The translations under genes and the position numbers were made by a program. A stretch of DNA of 64,000 bases from Mesodorylaimus sp. YZB2_4. Taxonomy: Eukaryota; Nematoda; Enoplea; Dorylaimida; Dorylaimidae. The DNA lies in NCBI GenBank assembly GCA_030248295.1, contig JASANH010000851.1:310001-374000 (forward strand). Direction: 5' to 3'. Below, one piece after another: positions 9,520 through 21,279 of this stretch; position 1 is the first letter of the stretch; each line of letters begins with the position of its first letter. The notes under the pieces were generated by a model that had not been told where the DNA came from, did no database searches, and saw only the letters and a list, made by a program, of their open reading frames with translations.

Positions 9520-12500
9520 TCAAGGTGCTCTACCACACCCCATACACCACAGCACCACGACCTGTCCTACTTCCCGTGGTCTGGCTTCAGTCTGGACAAG
9601 CACCCTTACCATAATATGATACTCTTCGTGTCCCTCGATCGGTTCGCTGACCACGTCTTTGATTTGACTCATCATTATCTTGTCTGTTCGTTCTACAAAA
9701 GACAACAGTCCTTCAAAAATACCATTCATACTGCACCCTGCATTGGTCCATATCCTGCAATATCCACCCCCCCCCCCCCGAGGCATCATTCTTATAGGGT
9801 GCCGCCTATGCGACCTGGGTGGCTAGCAGAACGTTCAACAGATGCCCCCTCCGGTAGAAACCTAACCCTCGCCTCTGATGTGTGTATTCTTACGTCAGCT
9901 CTGCAAAAACCTGGTCACAAAGCCAAGCGAGCCAAGTGTAAGACACTTCCAGAAAATTAGAACTCTATCCCGGGACCGACCTCCAGTGTCAAACTGCAGA
10001 ATGGAAGTGGGAATATTAAAAAAGTGTGATATTCAGATTCAGCACTCGCTTTTTAGTGGGATAGTAAAAATTCTGGACCTCAACCTCAATAATTGATCTT
10101 AATGGCCCCCTTTTTGCAATCAAGAATTCCGACTTCTCTAACACGGTTGCTGGAGGTCCAGAATTCTGGCTACTTCACCAAAACATGAGTGTTAAATCTA
10201 TATATCACAGTCTTTTTTCAATATTCCCAGATCGATTCACTTCGTCTTCAAGGGTGCGGGTTCGATTCCCGCTCCGGTCTAAACTTTTTGATTCTGTTTC
10301 TACGTCTTTATTTCAATCTATGGGCCATTCTTTTATCTCAAATCATTTGGACAGGGTCCTTCGTCTTTACGGATACAAAAACCTTGCTGTTTGCTTCCCC
10401 CCCAGCCAAGGGCTAGGTTTCGAATGCTCTTACCTTTCGTCCCCAGCCACACTTGATCCAATTCCAACTTGAATGTGAGCCGGACTTTATTCCCCCTCGA
10501 ATTGACCATACCACAAATGGGAGCTGTGGGCAAGGCGTCCTAAAATGGGGCATAAGTCAACAAAACCACAAAAATCATCAACCACTTACACGAGCATTCT
10601 TGATTCCAGGCATCGCATCGTCTGGTATTCCTTTCTCAATCACTTTGGCGTGTTGCTGAAAAAAATTACATTCTATCGATTTTAAAACACCAATCAATAA
10701 TCGATCGAATCGATAACACATACTAAATCAAATCGATCAAATCAAAATCGATCGATTTCCCAAGTTTATTTAAAAAATTTATTTGCATCAACTTTTTAAA
10801 AAACTTGGCAAGAATTTTTATCAGTTTCGTTTCAAGGAATTTTACAGCCTCCATATGCACTGGTTTTCAATGTATTGGAATGTACTAGAAAACAATTCAA
10901 AAAAACTTTCCGGCGGGAGTCGAACCCTCACCCCTGAAATAGAGTTGGGTGCCTGGCGACACCTAACCCCTCTGACTACTGGGAGAAACATTTCATACGA
11001 AAACTTGTTTTCTTACTTTTTGTTTACACAGCGGTTCCTTGACGGCAGCTGAAAAAAATCAGGTTAGGACAGTCATGCATGGAAATTCACAAATACACCA
11101 ACCAAGACTTTCTTACCTTGAGCTTCGGCCTGTCGCAATTCTTCTGGTTTCGGTGCCGTATTGGCGGCGGCCACTTGGGTTGGCGTACTTCCGATCAGCA
11201 TCACTTTACAACCGTCCGTCAGCTTGGCATCGCGCAGCGTCTGCCCGTCTTTCAACATACCCTTGTACATGAGTTTTTGCATATTCGGAGGGACACCTGA
11301 AGTGGAAATCATGTCTGATAGTCAACCTAGTTGCACCATCCCAAACCCGGCCAGGGGCATTGTCCCTGGTTTTCCATACACTTCTTACAATCAGATTCCC
11401 TGCTTAGCCTGAGCCTTGGGATCGTACTGCGTGTATTTGAGTGCGCACATGGTTTGGGGGCAGCAATACACAAAAACACAGGGAAGACCTCATTTTATGG
11501 TCCCAGGATAGACCTACATTTTTCTGGCAGTGCCTTGGGTTTTTCATCTCGATTCCTACCCGGGGGGGGGGGGGGTCTAGCCTGGCCTTGACTTGGCCCA
11601 AGTCTAGGGGAAGGGTCTGGCCTATTTGCCCAAAATGAGCACCCTGACACAAACTGGCCGCTGAGTTGAGGCGTTGGGAACGAATTGCTTGCCAGCAACC
11701 CTGACTGGGAGCTGCAGTTCTGTTCCCGCGAATTAGCAGTCCGTTGCTGGCTCCGCCGAACGAGTAGAGAATCAGGACTGTTTGGGAAGGTCCATCCCTT
11801 CTCGCCCAGCATCATCCTGGGATACTCTCACGTGCAGGGTGCTCCAGGGGGACGCTGCTGTGAGAATGGTCACCTCACGGCCCCGCTTATATCAGGACTG
11901 CTAAACGGGTTGCAAGTCCCAGGGGTGGGGGGCAGCATCGACCGACCCGGGTGTAAGGTCACCAAGCCGACCCGGTCCAACGTTGTATTCTGGCATGATG
12001 CACATTCTTTCTTCGATAAAGAACCATCGATAACAGACACCCAAAGTCAGGAAAAAGGGGCTGACGGATTTCGGGGAAAAATGGACAGAACTTTAGGAAT
12101 AAGGTAACGTGATCGTCCTTTGCCTCATGCTGTCTGAGGCGACAGAGTAGAATTTCACAAATTTTTACTGTCCAACTGCACCTGCATTGTCCCGTTTCGC
12201 TTCTAGGCTTGACCTCTTAGAGTGGAAAGTGGCCGGTATGAGGACAGCTTTTTAAATTTTTTTGGGCTGGCCCCCCACCTACCCCAATTTCCTGTGGGTT
12301 TTGCCAGTTGCCAGCCAGCAGTCATAATGACGGGTGCGCCAGTGTGCGAGGCGATCAATTTTCAAGGCAGGCTCCCTCTGACGGCCTCACTTGGAGCTGC
12401 TCCGCTGGAGCATCACCGCCGAGGGCATCCTGCGCCAGAATCGGCGTGTTCGGATGATCGAGGGCAAGAACGGAGGGCCCCCACTGGCAACTGGGACCAC

Positions 12501-14524
12501 TTTTCTCAATCTAGGGCACCACTTCCACCTCCAATCGAATTCCTGGTGAATCGCTCATAGCCAGTTCTCTAAGAATGGGTTTCCTAAACTGACGTCTTCC
12601 GCCAGAATAGAACTGAGGCGTTTCAGTCAGGGTTGCCCCCAACATCGCTGACTGGGTATCCAAGGTGGTGTGGACCCCCCACCCCCTAAAAAATTTTTGA
12701 AAAATTTTTTAAAGGGGGGGGACCCTTCTCATTTTTTAGACCCCCTGTCCCGCCCGGCAAGGGTTAGCAGGTAACTTTACTGTTTTTACCCTCCCCCCCA
12801 CTATTTTTGGCAGAAGAAAATTTTTTCACATGGCGAAGACCCTCCTGTCCCGCCCGGCGAGGTTGTGCAGGTGCCTTTGCTATTTTTGACCCCAAAAGAA
12901 AAATTTCATTTTTTTGTATCAAGTAAAAAAGACCCCATGTTTTGCCTTGGAAGGCCCAAACTAACTAATTTTCGCGGGAAAAATTTAAATTTAAAAAATT
13001 CAATTTTACAAGCAACTAAAATGGGTCGCCATGTCGCCGACCCCCCCCCCCCCCCGGAAGAAGATCAGACCCCCCTCCCCGCAGACGAAGTCAGCGATGT
13101 TGGTTGCCCCCCCCCCCGCGCTCCTATGTGGACAGAAGGTGGACGGGGTCGACGTCGATGTCATGCATGGGCGGCCAGTCCAGTGGGTCGGAGTGTCGAT
13201 CCTAGCTGTCTGCATGAACACGTGACTGGACGCCAGAGAAAAAATTTTGGCGGGAATTCAAAATTTCGATCCGGCCGACCCACAGCTTGGGTCGGTTCCC
13301 CCCCCCCCCCCCCCCCACCAACCGATCCGGCCCAGATCGGTGGGTCGGTTCGGTCGATGCTGGGTGGGGGGGGGGGAACTGTCCATTGGGCTTCACCACC
13401 TAGCCCCCTGCCCAAAAAACATGACCCTCCTGGGCGGGGGCTACGTTTCGGATGCTGCCAAACCACAAAGAGCATGTGGACTGATGATCCTGGAGGACCC
13501 TTCACGGGTGCCTGCATTCTTGGAGTAGGCAGGCGCCCACAACTATCAAGGTGACTCAACTGTGCACCAACCACAAAATTCGGACATCGCCATTCTAATA
13601 AGGACCCCGATATTTTCAAATTTTTCCCCACCCAGTAAACCAAACTTAAGATTTAGTATCCTCAAATCCCCTTGGCTCCTCAGACACAAGTTTCGGCTTC
13701 GATTTTTAAAATAATCAGCACCTCATTTCGGGAAATCCCTGGTCAGGCAGCCTGTGTGACCGCCAGACCCCCTGGCCAGGGATAACCTTCGGATGCTGTC
13801 CTCCTTACCCGTCAATTTCATCACCGTTTCTTTGAGATTAGCAACGGTTTCATCGGCGTATTCGGTAATATCGTATTTATCGCGTCCAAATACCAAATGA
13901 AACGTCATTTTGTCACCGCTGCGTTCAATTTTTGATGGTTCAGCCATGGCAGTGGTCGTCGTCTCGTCAGCACCATTTGTTACCACACTTATTGAAGTGG
14001 ATTCCTCATTTCCTGTGTCCGCAGGCATCGAACTAGAGTCCTTATTTGGGCCCGGAGTTGACAAGGAAGGCGCTGATTTCTCGCCACTGCCACCACCACT
14101 GTTCGAAATGGCAGCCAGCAAACTGGCTACGCCAGGGCATTCTAAAAAGAAAATTTAAACAATTTTCGGAAAGATCATTAATTTTAAGGACAATTACATA
14201 AAAACCCGCTTTCGAACTCGTTTTTTAAACAGGTATGTAAAGGTTACAGAAATTTAAAAAATTCTTTCTTTCCGCAATAATTGGGTTAAAAAATTTGAGA
14301 ATCGGAAAAATTCATTTCCTCTCCAAAATCTGCAACATTTAGAATACCAAAGCGATACCAAATTTTTTTAAAACTTGCTCACCTAATTGTGCAACGTCAT
14401 CCACAATTTCTGGTTTGGCCATTTTTTCAGACGGTGGTGAATTGGATGTATTTTTTTCGGCATCGCCGCCAAGTCCGCTGCCAAGATCGTTCGGACTATT
14501 TACGTGATCGCTCATTCTTTTCAT
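9520..14524 (-). CDS. UBFD1: UBFD1, ubiquitin-like domain protein (C-terminus unresolved)
   Basis: UBFD1 is a conserved ubiquitin-fold protein (UBPH) of poorly defined role. Exons: 14383-14524, 13809-14141, 11117-11296, 11017-11048, 10590-10655, 10434-10539 and 9610-9692 or reading on to the stop at 9520; phases all agree. A low-complexity Ser/Thr-rich N-terminus leads to the ubiquitin-like fold (FHLVFGRDKYDITEYADET, then PPNMQKLMYKGMLKDGQTLR and GCKVMLIGST). KEPLCKQK is encoded by a 32-nt microexon, then QHAKVIEKGIPDDAMP. The C-terminal domain has NKVRLTFKLELDQVWLGTKE and DVVSEPIEGHEEYHIM. After a recognisable TEA the family's YYWVYWVP ending is not found, and the frame runs to a stop at 9520. 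Either a last exon is missed or the end has decayed. A second Met at 14515 is an alternative start. Introns are repeat-rich. Confidence 0.93.
10235..10300 (+). repeat. tRNA-like B-box fragment in a UBFD1 intron
   Basis: GCGGGTTCGATTCCCGC near 10,257 is a perfect T-arm-like hairpin with a B box, antisense to UBFD1. The rest of a tRNA cloverleaf is not evident, so it is read as a SINE fragment. Confidence 0.4.
10905..10990 (-). repeat. tRNA-like SINE head in a UBFD1 intron
   Basis: On the minus strand a B-box T-arm (GGGTTCGACTCCCGCCGG) is preceded by an A-box-like segment near 10,960-10,985. This follows the same layout as the other SINE heads in the window. No intact acceptor stem is seen. 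Confidence 0.45.
12660..13440. repeat. Poly-C/poly-G-rich repeat block in UBFD1 intron 2
   Basis: Repeated CCCTGTCCCGCCCGGC segments (near 12,745 and 12,845) and homopolymer C or G runs at about 13,040, 13,108, 13,300 and 13,366. The motif GGTCGATGCTGGGTGG near 13,355 also occurs near 2950 and 38,570, so this is a dispersed element. Long open frames across it, in several frames, are products of composition. Confidence 0.55.
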
Positions 14525-15313
14525 CAGAAATTAGACCAGTTTAATTTTTAAAATGATTGATATAAAAATCTTTTAAGTGCAAGCTTCTTAAACAGGAAAA
14601 TTCTAGCGAGAAACGTAGCGCAGACTTTTTTCCTGCCGTCGCCAAAACGCACAGGTAGCAAATTAGTAAGTCATGCGCACTGTATGACAAACAAGCGGGA
14701 AATTAAAAAATTCTAACTTTGTATGTTCGATACTTCAAGATTTATACCCGTCGTTTTTGGCAGTTTTACTGTTTGGTCCCCATCATACGTTAGGTTATTA
14801 TTATGCTTAGGCTCAGGCTGATATCAGGCTTCAGCCAGCTTTATACCAGCCTTCACCTGGGGACCAAGCGGCAAAAGCCCCCGATTTTTACTTTTCCTAC
14901 TGATCGCTGATAAAACGGGCCAAAAAACCACTGAAAAATTTGCTTATCACCGGTGTGGCAATATTACATGTCAGTGTTTTGTGATTGAAGTTTTATCAGG
15001 TTCTGATGGAGTATCGATTGGATCGATTTTTGTACTGACGCCCCCTCCAGGTCTATTAGCCAGTATGGCCTGAAAGTGACATTATCGATTTCATGTTCAT
15101 GATCACACTCATATATTACTCATGGCATGCCATGTTTTCCTGGAACAGGAGACGCAGAACCATAATTTACCAGGTCATGGGGGTTCATCAGGATGGGTCA
15201 GATGACCAAGTATCGATTGCCAATGACGCTGATACAAGATTAATCGATCTGGGTTGACTTGTGCTGTCGTGCCTCTCCACTTTTTTAATACTCCCTTAAC
15301 TTCACTCCTTGTA

Positions 15314-15582
15314 GGGCCTAATTGTTGTCGGTCGCTCTAGGGTCATGTGACAGGCGCGCTTTCTGCAAGATTTTTACTAAATTTCTGCGATTCAAATGAA
15401 AAAAGTTGCTGTAAATTTAATAAAAGCAAAACGAACAAACCAGTCGATAGAGCGTATTTTTCTCTACAAAATTGCCGCTGAAATGAACCCTCGTTACTGC
15501 TCAAAATTTCGATAAAAATTGGCTGAAAAGTGGCCAAGGCGCAAAAAACGCATTTCGACATTTTTTGCACCCGACTAGAGCG
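15314..15582. mobile_element. MITE family A, 5'-truncated copy
   Basis: Shares with the copies at 25,005 and 62,597 the start GGGCCTRATT, the central CAGTCGATAGAGC...TTTTTCTCTACAAA and the end AAAATTGGCTGAAA...GGCGCAAAAAACGCATTTCGACA...CACCCGACTA. The first terminal half is shortened compared with those copies. It has no coding capacity. Confidence 0.65.
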
Positions 15583-15819
15583 ATGTTTTTTTTTGACCTT
15601 TTCAGACTAAGCGGATTGCGTGGGGGTAAGAGTGTCAGATTCCACGCGCCGAAATGCCATGGAGTTGGAACAGCACTCAAGGCTAGCATAAGAGCGCGAT
15701 CGTTCAGCAGAGAGTCACGATCAGATGTGCAGCAGCCCGCCCACATCGCAGTGTGGACCCTGATCACTGACCTTGGTTTTCGTCACATGCACAAACACAC
15801 AGTGCACAAGTGCAACCAT

Positions 15820-15965
15820 GCTTGGCAGGCGAAGTAGTGCGACTGGAGCGGGCGAGTCTTGCGGCTGAAACATGAACCCGACGGGTTGACGTCTCCCAGC
15901 CAGGGGAGACCAAGAATTCTCTCCCTCTGGCCAGGTTCCACCGAGTTACAGGCGAAACAAGTTCA
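15820..15965 (+). mobile_element. Degenerate copy of the hairpin-rich LTR
   Basis: Diverged relative of the 197-bp repeat at 43,570 and 44,006. The shared order is TTGGCAGGCG, GACTGGAGCGG, GTCTTGCGGCTGAAACAT, the AACCCGACGGGTT hairpin, GACGTCTCCCAGCCAGGGGAG and a terminal GAGTTACAG. The hairpins that enclose the AACCC/GGGTT stem are kept although the sequence has drifted. Confidence 0.6.
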
Positions 15966-16858
15966 CAAGTGGCTCTCGTTTTACCAAAGTGAGCGGGACC
16001 ATTTAGAGCTCATGGATTGACAAGAAAACGAGTCAATTTCATGAACTTACAACTTTTTATAAAAAGTGGGCGGCGACTCGCATTGTGTAGAATTATCTTC
16101 AGTCAGAACGAGACTCGTGGACTTGTATCACACATTTGCCCCATGCTTTTGCAATGGATTCCTTTTGACAAGTTACTGATGACGGCAGGAAACCAGATTG
16201 GGGCCCAACTTATCAAAGCCCTCTGCGCCTTTTGCATTTAGGACTCATTGGCAAGTTCTGCCTCCATCTTTCACAGTGCATTTTCTGAGATATCCCTTTT
16301 CATGACTTGTTGGGCGTATTTCTGGTCACTTGCAATGTTTCTCCTGGAGGGCTCACAGTCTCCTCGTAGCTTGCACCTGCATTTTTAGCTTGTGAGGAAA
16401 CGCAGTACTTGCAAAACAGTCACTTGTGGCGCTTGTAACACTTGGAAGTGACTTGGTGAAACGGCGCAGGCGGTGAGGTTACACAAGGAACACTAAATAG
16501 TCTTACCCCTGTGACCATAGTGCCAGGGTGGATAAGCTGTTATTCGCGCCCGTTGGTTGGACCAGCTTCAATATCTCCCTGGGATATCCCTGTGGAAAAG
16601 TGATGTATTCCGCCGAAGCTGGTAGTTGTTGCTCTGGGTACCTAAAGCCAATTCCTCCTAGAGCCCCATGGTGTACACAGCATTTTCCATGTTTTGCTTC
16701 ACTCTGTTCCATGTTGATCCTTATCGACCTTTGACAGGTGCCAGGGGATTCGTTTCCAAGAAAGCATCTGCTACCCCCGCAAATCCAGACATCCATTTTG
16801 TCCAGGCCTCGTGATCACACACAATCAGTTTTACCTTTCTGAGCCCCCTGCTCTCCAG
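15966..16858. other. 5' flank of the lectin gene, nothing recognised
   Basis: No exon with a signal peptide or splice support was identified. The first lectin exon and promoter may lie here unseen. Confidence 0.35.
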
Positions 16859-19314
16859 ATGTCTACAACCACTCCGTGCCCCTCGACGTGCCCTCCTGGC
16901 GGGTGGGAGCCCATCGTCGGCACGGGCAATGACCACTGCTATTTGTTCCCCCAAGAGCCCATGCCCCCAGCACCATCTATTGGCTTCTGGCACGCCAATA
17001 ACATCTGCCTGAATGCACACCCGCAATCTTACCTCGCCACCATGAAAGATTCTGTTGAATATTCTGCTTTTGCTGCAAAAGCCCTGTAAGTGTCCAAGTG
17101 GCCAGTTTATCTACCGTAAGCCTCACAGTCAGTCAAGATACGTCCTATCCCCTCCTGCATCAGAGTGATGGCGGGCCTGGCTGACTGTGAAAGTGGTCAC
17201 TGGACTCTGAAAAGGTTTACTTGTAAGAGTCCAAGTGGCCAGCCTGTCCATTTGAGCCTCACAGTCAGTCAAGATACGTCCTATCTCATCCTACGTCAGA
17301 GTGATGGCAGGCATAGATGACTGTGAAAGTGGTCACTGGTGAAATCCTTGGCTCGCCCTAGGACTATTCTAGGGCTGACCAGAGGATGGCTCAAGCCAGG
17401 AACCAACCCACGCAGTCCACGACACCTCGTGATATAGTTTATTAGTCCCCACACCACAAGGGCCGTGTAGACTCACAATTCGGGGAGCAGCCGCACGTGC
17501 CGGCCGTCAAAGGGGTTCTGACGGACCTGAGCCCGAAGTGCTCACATAGCAAGTTCGGATCAGGCACTCAAGACTAGTTCTCCACCGAATCCTGCAATCA
17601 GACCAGTCACTCGACCTCGACCTCGCTCTCGGTCTCGTGCTGGCCCTGACTTAGGAGAGGCGGACCGGTTCCCTGAACCAGTGCACACATAGGCCAGAGG
17701 GCATAGTACATGCCTAGTCCATGCCTATTACACTGGGCTTTGAAAAGACTAATTTTTTGTAAGTGTTCAAGTGACCAGCCAGTCCGTCTAAGTCTCACAA
17801 TCAGTTTACATGTCTCATCCTGCATCAAAGTGATGGCAGTCCTAAATTTGGAACATGGCCTGGCTGACTGTGAAAGAGTGGCCCTAGGCTAACTTATCTT
17901 GTGCAACTTGGGGATCATGCGCAGTCACCCTTTGGTCTCCCTTTCTAGCACCTACATTGTGCCCTACTTGATGTCCACCAGCTTCCTATGGCTCGGCGCC
18001 TACTACGAGAACGGAGCCTTTCATTGGCTGGATGGCACACCCTGGAGTTTCAATTTGGTGGTTATCAATCCGTTATCACCCCCACAGAATGGCAGTTGTT
18101 TGATGGTTGATCTTCGATCCACTGCATCCACCTGGTCATATCATCCGTGCGAGGAGGCTGCGGGCGCTTATGTCTGCGAGATGTCACCCATACGTAAGTC
18201 GTGTCGTGAATTTCTCATTGGCCTAATTGTAGCGGCCTCTATTCCCACTGGCAGTGGTCTTCTGGGTTGTGATAGGCGACAATATCGCCTCGGAGTCTTA
18301 TCAGCATCAGTTCCCGATAACATTTCAATATAAACGATTCTGCTGGTGGCAACATGACAGGCACGGTGAACAGAAAACATTGGGTATTGATTTTGAGGCC
18401 CTCCCAGTGTTATGCTGATGCAGAATTGAGGTGTGCTAGGCTTAAGGCCCCCTAAGTTCCTGTAAACAGCAAAAGCTCGCTTAAGCATGGCTTTGTCACA
18501 TGCTTCGCTTGTGCATCATATCAGAATGAAAGGATTCGTAAGCCGACTGCACTGACTGAGAAGACTCCGAGACTGATAGTGTCGCCTAGTACAGGTGCCA
18601 GCGGATGAAATGCACGGCTTACAGATAAACACTGGTGGGAACAGAGGCCATTTGAATAGGGCATGATATGATGCTGTCAGCCATATGCAGCCGCATGGAT
18701 CGCTATTTACCTATGTGCTGGACATTTATCAGTGAGCTGGCAGTGACTGCACAGTCTGCAGTCACTGCCAGTGATTGTAGACAGTTTGCAACATTTGTCA
18801 CCCTCCTGTATTGTTGCTTTCAGGGCAAGATTGTTGGAGTGACACCAAATCAGATCTCAGGCTGGCCAAGCAGGAATGGTGCACTGCTGCCCTGATCCTT
18901 GCTCCAACCTGACCATTGAAAACAATATTTTTTCAGCCGACTGTTCAGTTACCGCCATTCCAGTCACCACGCCCGGGCCGTATAAGCCTCCAAGTAAGTA
19001 GCCGTGACATCTTCTCTTTTCAGCAGATTCCAAAAATTTTTCTTTCAGCGTGCAAAGAAAAGAAGGCTGCAGACTTTGTCCCGCAGCAGAAAAAGGGCTA
19101 CATGGGTGTCAGCGATCTGGTCACGCTGACTGGCCACGATCCTGTGTCGTGCGGTGTGGCCTGCATGCACCAAGAAGGCTGCTCCAGCTTCGACATTTCC
19201 ACATCGGGCCAGTGCCGATTGTTGGGCCGAAACGTCATATTGACGTGCGAAGAAGTGGTTGCTGACGACACCTACCGGCACTATGATCTCATCTCCCTGG
19301 GCTACTTGCAGTGA
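16859..19314 (+). CDS. C-type lectin-like domain plus PAN/apple-like domain protein
   Basis: Probably an extracellular binding protein. Exons that splice in phase: 16859-17085, 17949-18193, 18937-18993 and 19049-19314, 264 residues from the first Met shown. Exons 1-2 give a C-type lectin fold: WHANNICLNAHPQSYLATM, then WLGAYYENGAFHWLDGTPW, NGSCLMVDL and CEEAAGAYVCEM with the expected cysteines. The EPN/QPD and WND calcium and sugar motifs are not visible, so carbohydrate binding is doubtful. Exon 3 is a Pro/Thr linker. Exon 4 (DPVSCGVACMHQEGCSSFDI, then GQCRLLG) resembles a short PAN/apple module. No signal peptide is seen, so a 5' exon is probably missing and the Met at the exon edge may not be the start. 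Confidence 0.82.
17086..17341 (+). repeat. Tandem foldback units beginning at the lectin exon 1 donor
   Basis: Two copies (17,086-17,206 and 17,223-17,341) share GTAAGNGTCCAAGTGGCCAG at the start, CTCACAGTCAGTCAAGATAC in the middle and TGACTGTGAAAGTGGTCACT at the end. The start and end of each unit are imperfect inverted complements (CACAGTCAG against CTGACTGTG), as in a small foldback element. The first copy supplies the actual GTAAGT splice donor of lectin exon 1. Confidence 0.65.
17757..17886 (+). repeat. Third copy of the donor-bearing foldback unit
   Basis: Matches the units at 17,086-17,341, beginning GTAAGTGTTCAAGTGACCAG and ending GGCTGACTGTGAAAGAGTGG, with an insertion near its 3' end. 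It lies in the same intron. Confidence 0.6.
18737..18771. repeat. Perfect 15-bp stem, 5-nt loop inverted repeat
   Basis: CTGGCAGTGACTGCA is followed by the 5-nt spacer CAGTC and the exact reverse complement. It lies in lectin intron 2, far from the splice sites. Confidence 0.85.
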
Positions 19315-20187
19315 ACAGGCTCAGGCATACAATATTCGGTGGAATAAGTCAAAGTTTGATGGCCTTATCGACCTTTTTGTCAGTAAAGCCTTCTGTTTAT
19401 TTGATCGTCACGTAGTCACAATAAAAATTTGCTCCATGTGACGGAAATCTCGAAACCTGTCGAACGGCAGCTAAAGCCTGGATTATCTGCTGGATAATAT
19501 ATGCAAATCCTTTGATCGAGTCATCGATCGATACGCCTCGGATACTGGACAGGTTAAAAATCTGTAGCCCACCTGTTAGTTGGACAGGTGTTAGTACCTA
19601 AGCGGGCTGACAAGGAAGGGGGTAGCGAAAGTTTGAATTTCCCGCGATTAGTTCGACTGCTTACGACACTTTGGCACTTGGTGAGAAGTGATATATGGAT
19701 AAAAAAATCGATAAGATCACCGATAACTTTATTTATATACTCATCTTTATCGTGCCAGCCAAAATACGCATGAGATCGCGCACAGATCTGCTCAAACCTT
19801 GACGTATTGTCATAAGCAGCCTAACAAAGTCCTTTGAGTCCATCACCACTGGGTCCACAAATGTCGTAAGACCTTTTTTGAAACATAAAAATCGAATATC
19901 GGCAAACTGTGTGAGGTCACCACAGTTGCATTTTTTCGGCGGGTGTCCGCACTACGCAGCTCACTTTTTGGCTGACCCGCAAGCATGATTCTATCAAAAC
20001 TACTGAAAAGGCTGCAAATTGGTTTGTGTGTGTTAAAGGTCAAGCTATTCGGCAAATCGATGCATGTGAGAGTTCGGAGCAATCCAGCTAATGTCACCAG
20101 TGCTGAGTGGCATTGAGCTTATCCATTTCTGGTAGCCTCAATATGCTAACGAAACCACTTCGGCAAATTCTTTTCAAAACTACAGAC

Positions 20188-20489
20188 CATTTCACAGACT
20201 TTGCACATTGCAAAATTCAAATTTCCCGCTTCAAGCCGCTTATGACAATTTTACATATTCAAAAAGTCCCTCATTTAAAAACCTGTGCGCTTGAAGTATG
20301 ACAGAACTTTTCTGCAGAACACTTTTCCTGAGTTATAGCTTATTGGTTATCTCCTCAAAAAGCGGTCAGAAATCGTTGCTTTTCAGTTAGAAAAATTTTG
20401 AAGAGGGAAAGTTTCCATCTGTGTAAAACTGTCATAAGCGGCTTGAAGCGGGAAATTCAAATCCTGCATTGTATAAGATCTGTGAAATG
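20188..20489. mobile_element. MITE family C with about 65-bp terminal inverted repeats
   Basis: Both ends read CATTTCACAGA inward, and include TTTCCCGCTTCAAGCCGCTT followed by ATGACA near the inner edge. The spacer is about 170 bp and non-coding. The inner TIR word GTCATAAGCGGCTTGA occurs elsewhere, near 540 and 21,118, and with one change near 235. Confidence 0.75.
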
Positions 20490-20499
20490 ATCTATGAAC

Positions 20500-20585
20500 C
20501 TGTGGCTACAGTATACTACCTAGGATCAGAGTCACAGAGGTGTAGGCTCGAATCCCGCTCAGGGCTTATGTTTTTTTTTGTCTGA
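20500..20585 (+). repeat. tRNA-like SINE head with T-rich tail
   Basis: A B-box-like GGCTCGAATCCCGCTC near 20,547 is followed by GGGCTTATG and a T run. It has the layout of the other tRNA-derived repeats and no intact cloverleaf. Confidence 0.4.
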
Positions 20586-21279
20586 ATTTCACCCCTTCTA
20601 ATCAAAGTAAAACTGACTGCAGACCACTGGCAGTACAGGCTGCTTAGTGAATCTTCGAAACTATTTGTTTAATGGTTCCAGGGACATATGCAGCCAGAAA
20701 TGGCCCTTAGCAAAGTCATCCAAGCTGCCTTCTGATGTCTCCGTCAGCAAACCACCATAAAACTGAGAATGATGTGACATGAATGCAGTTGTTGACTATG
20801 AATTCACTACCTATTTCAACTAATAGCTTGAAGGTCGCGAAGTTTTTTGAATTCCTGCCAATTCTAGCCAACTAAACCGACGTGAGGGAGGTTTGCGCAT
20901 GGACTGAGAAGGAAGAAACAAGGTCTATGGACACCTCGGGATGGACAAGACTGTTTACTCGAAAAACTACCAGGTATCTCCAGTTTGAGTTTGATAAATT
21001 AGTTGGTGGTAGCACGCACATATTTTTAAAAAGTGGCCAGAAGTTGTTGCTATTATGTTTCGAGAGCTTTTAAACGCGCACAAGCTTTGAGTGAGCAACT
21101 GCTCACATATGTAAACCTGTCATAAGCGGCACGCAGCGGGAAATTCAAATTTCGAAATAACAGATCTGTAAAATGGTTTTTTTGGTGGTTTTCAAACGAA
21201 AATTCAGGGTTTCTGAACAATTTCATTCTATCAGCTCTATTTCATTTATGGCCTCGCTAAGCCGCCATTTATTTCCTAA

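Noticed and set aside
10235-10300. Possible tRNA gene from the GGTTCGATTCC B box (also at 4988, 8690, 9010, 20,547, 46,332)
   Set aside because: In none of these does an acceptor stem pair or a full cloverleaf form by eye; the copies fit SINE heads better.
12865-13643. Frames of 229 (+) and 160 (-) codons full of Pro and Gly
   Set aside because: They are produced by C and G homopolymer runs within a UBFD1 intron; both strands and several frames are open at once.
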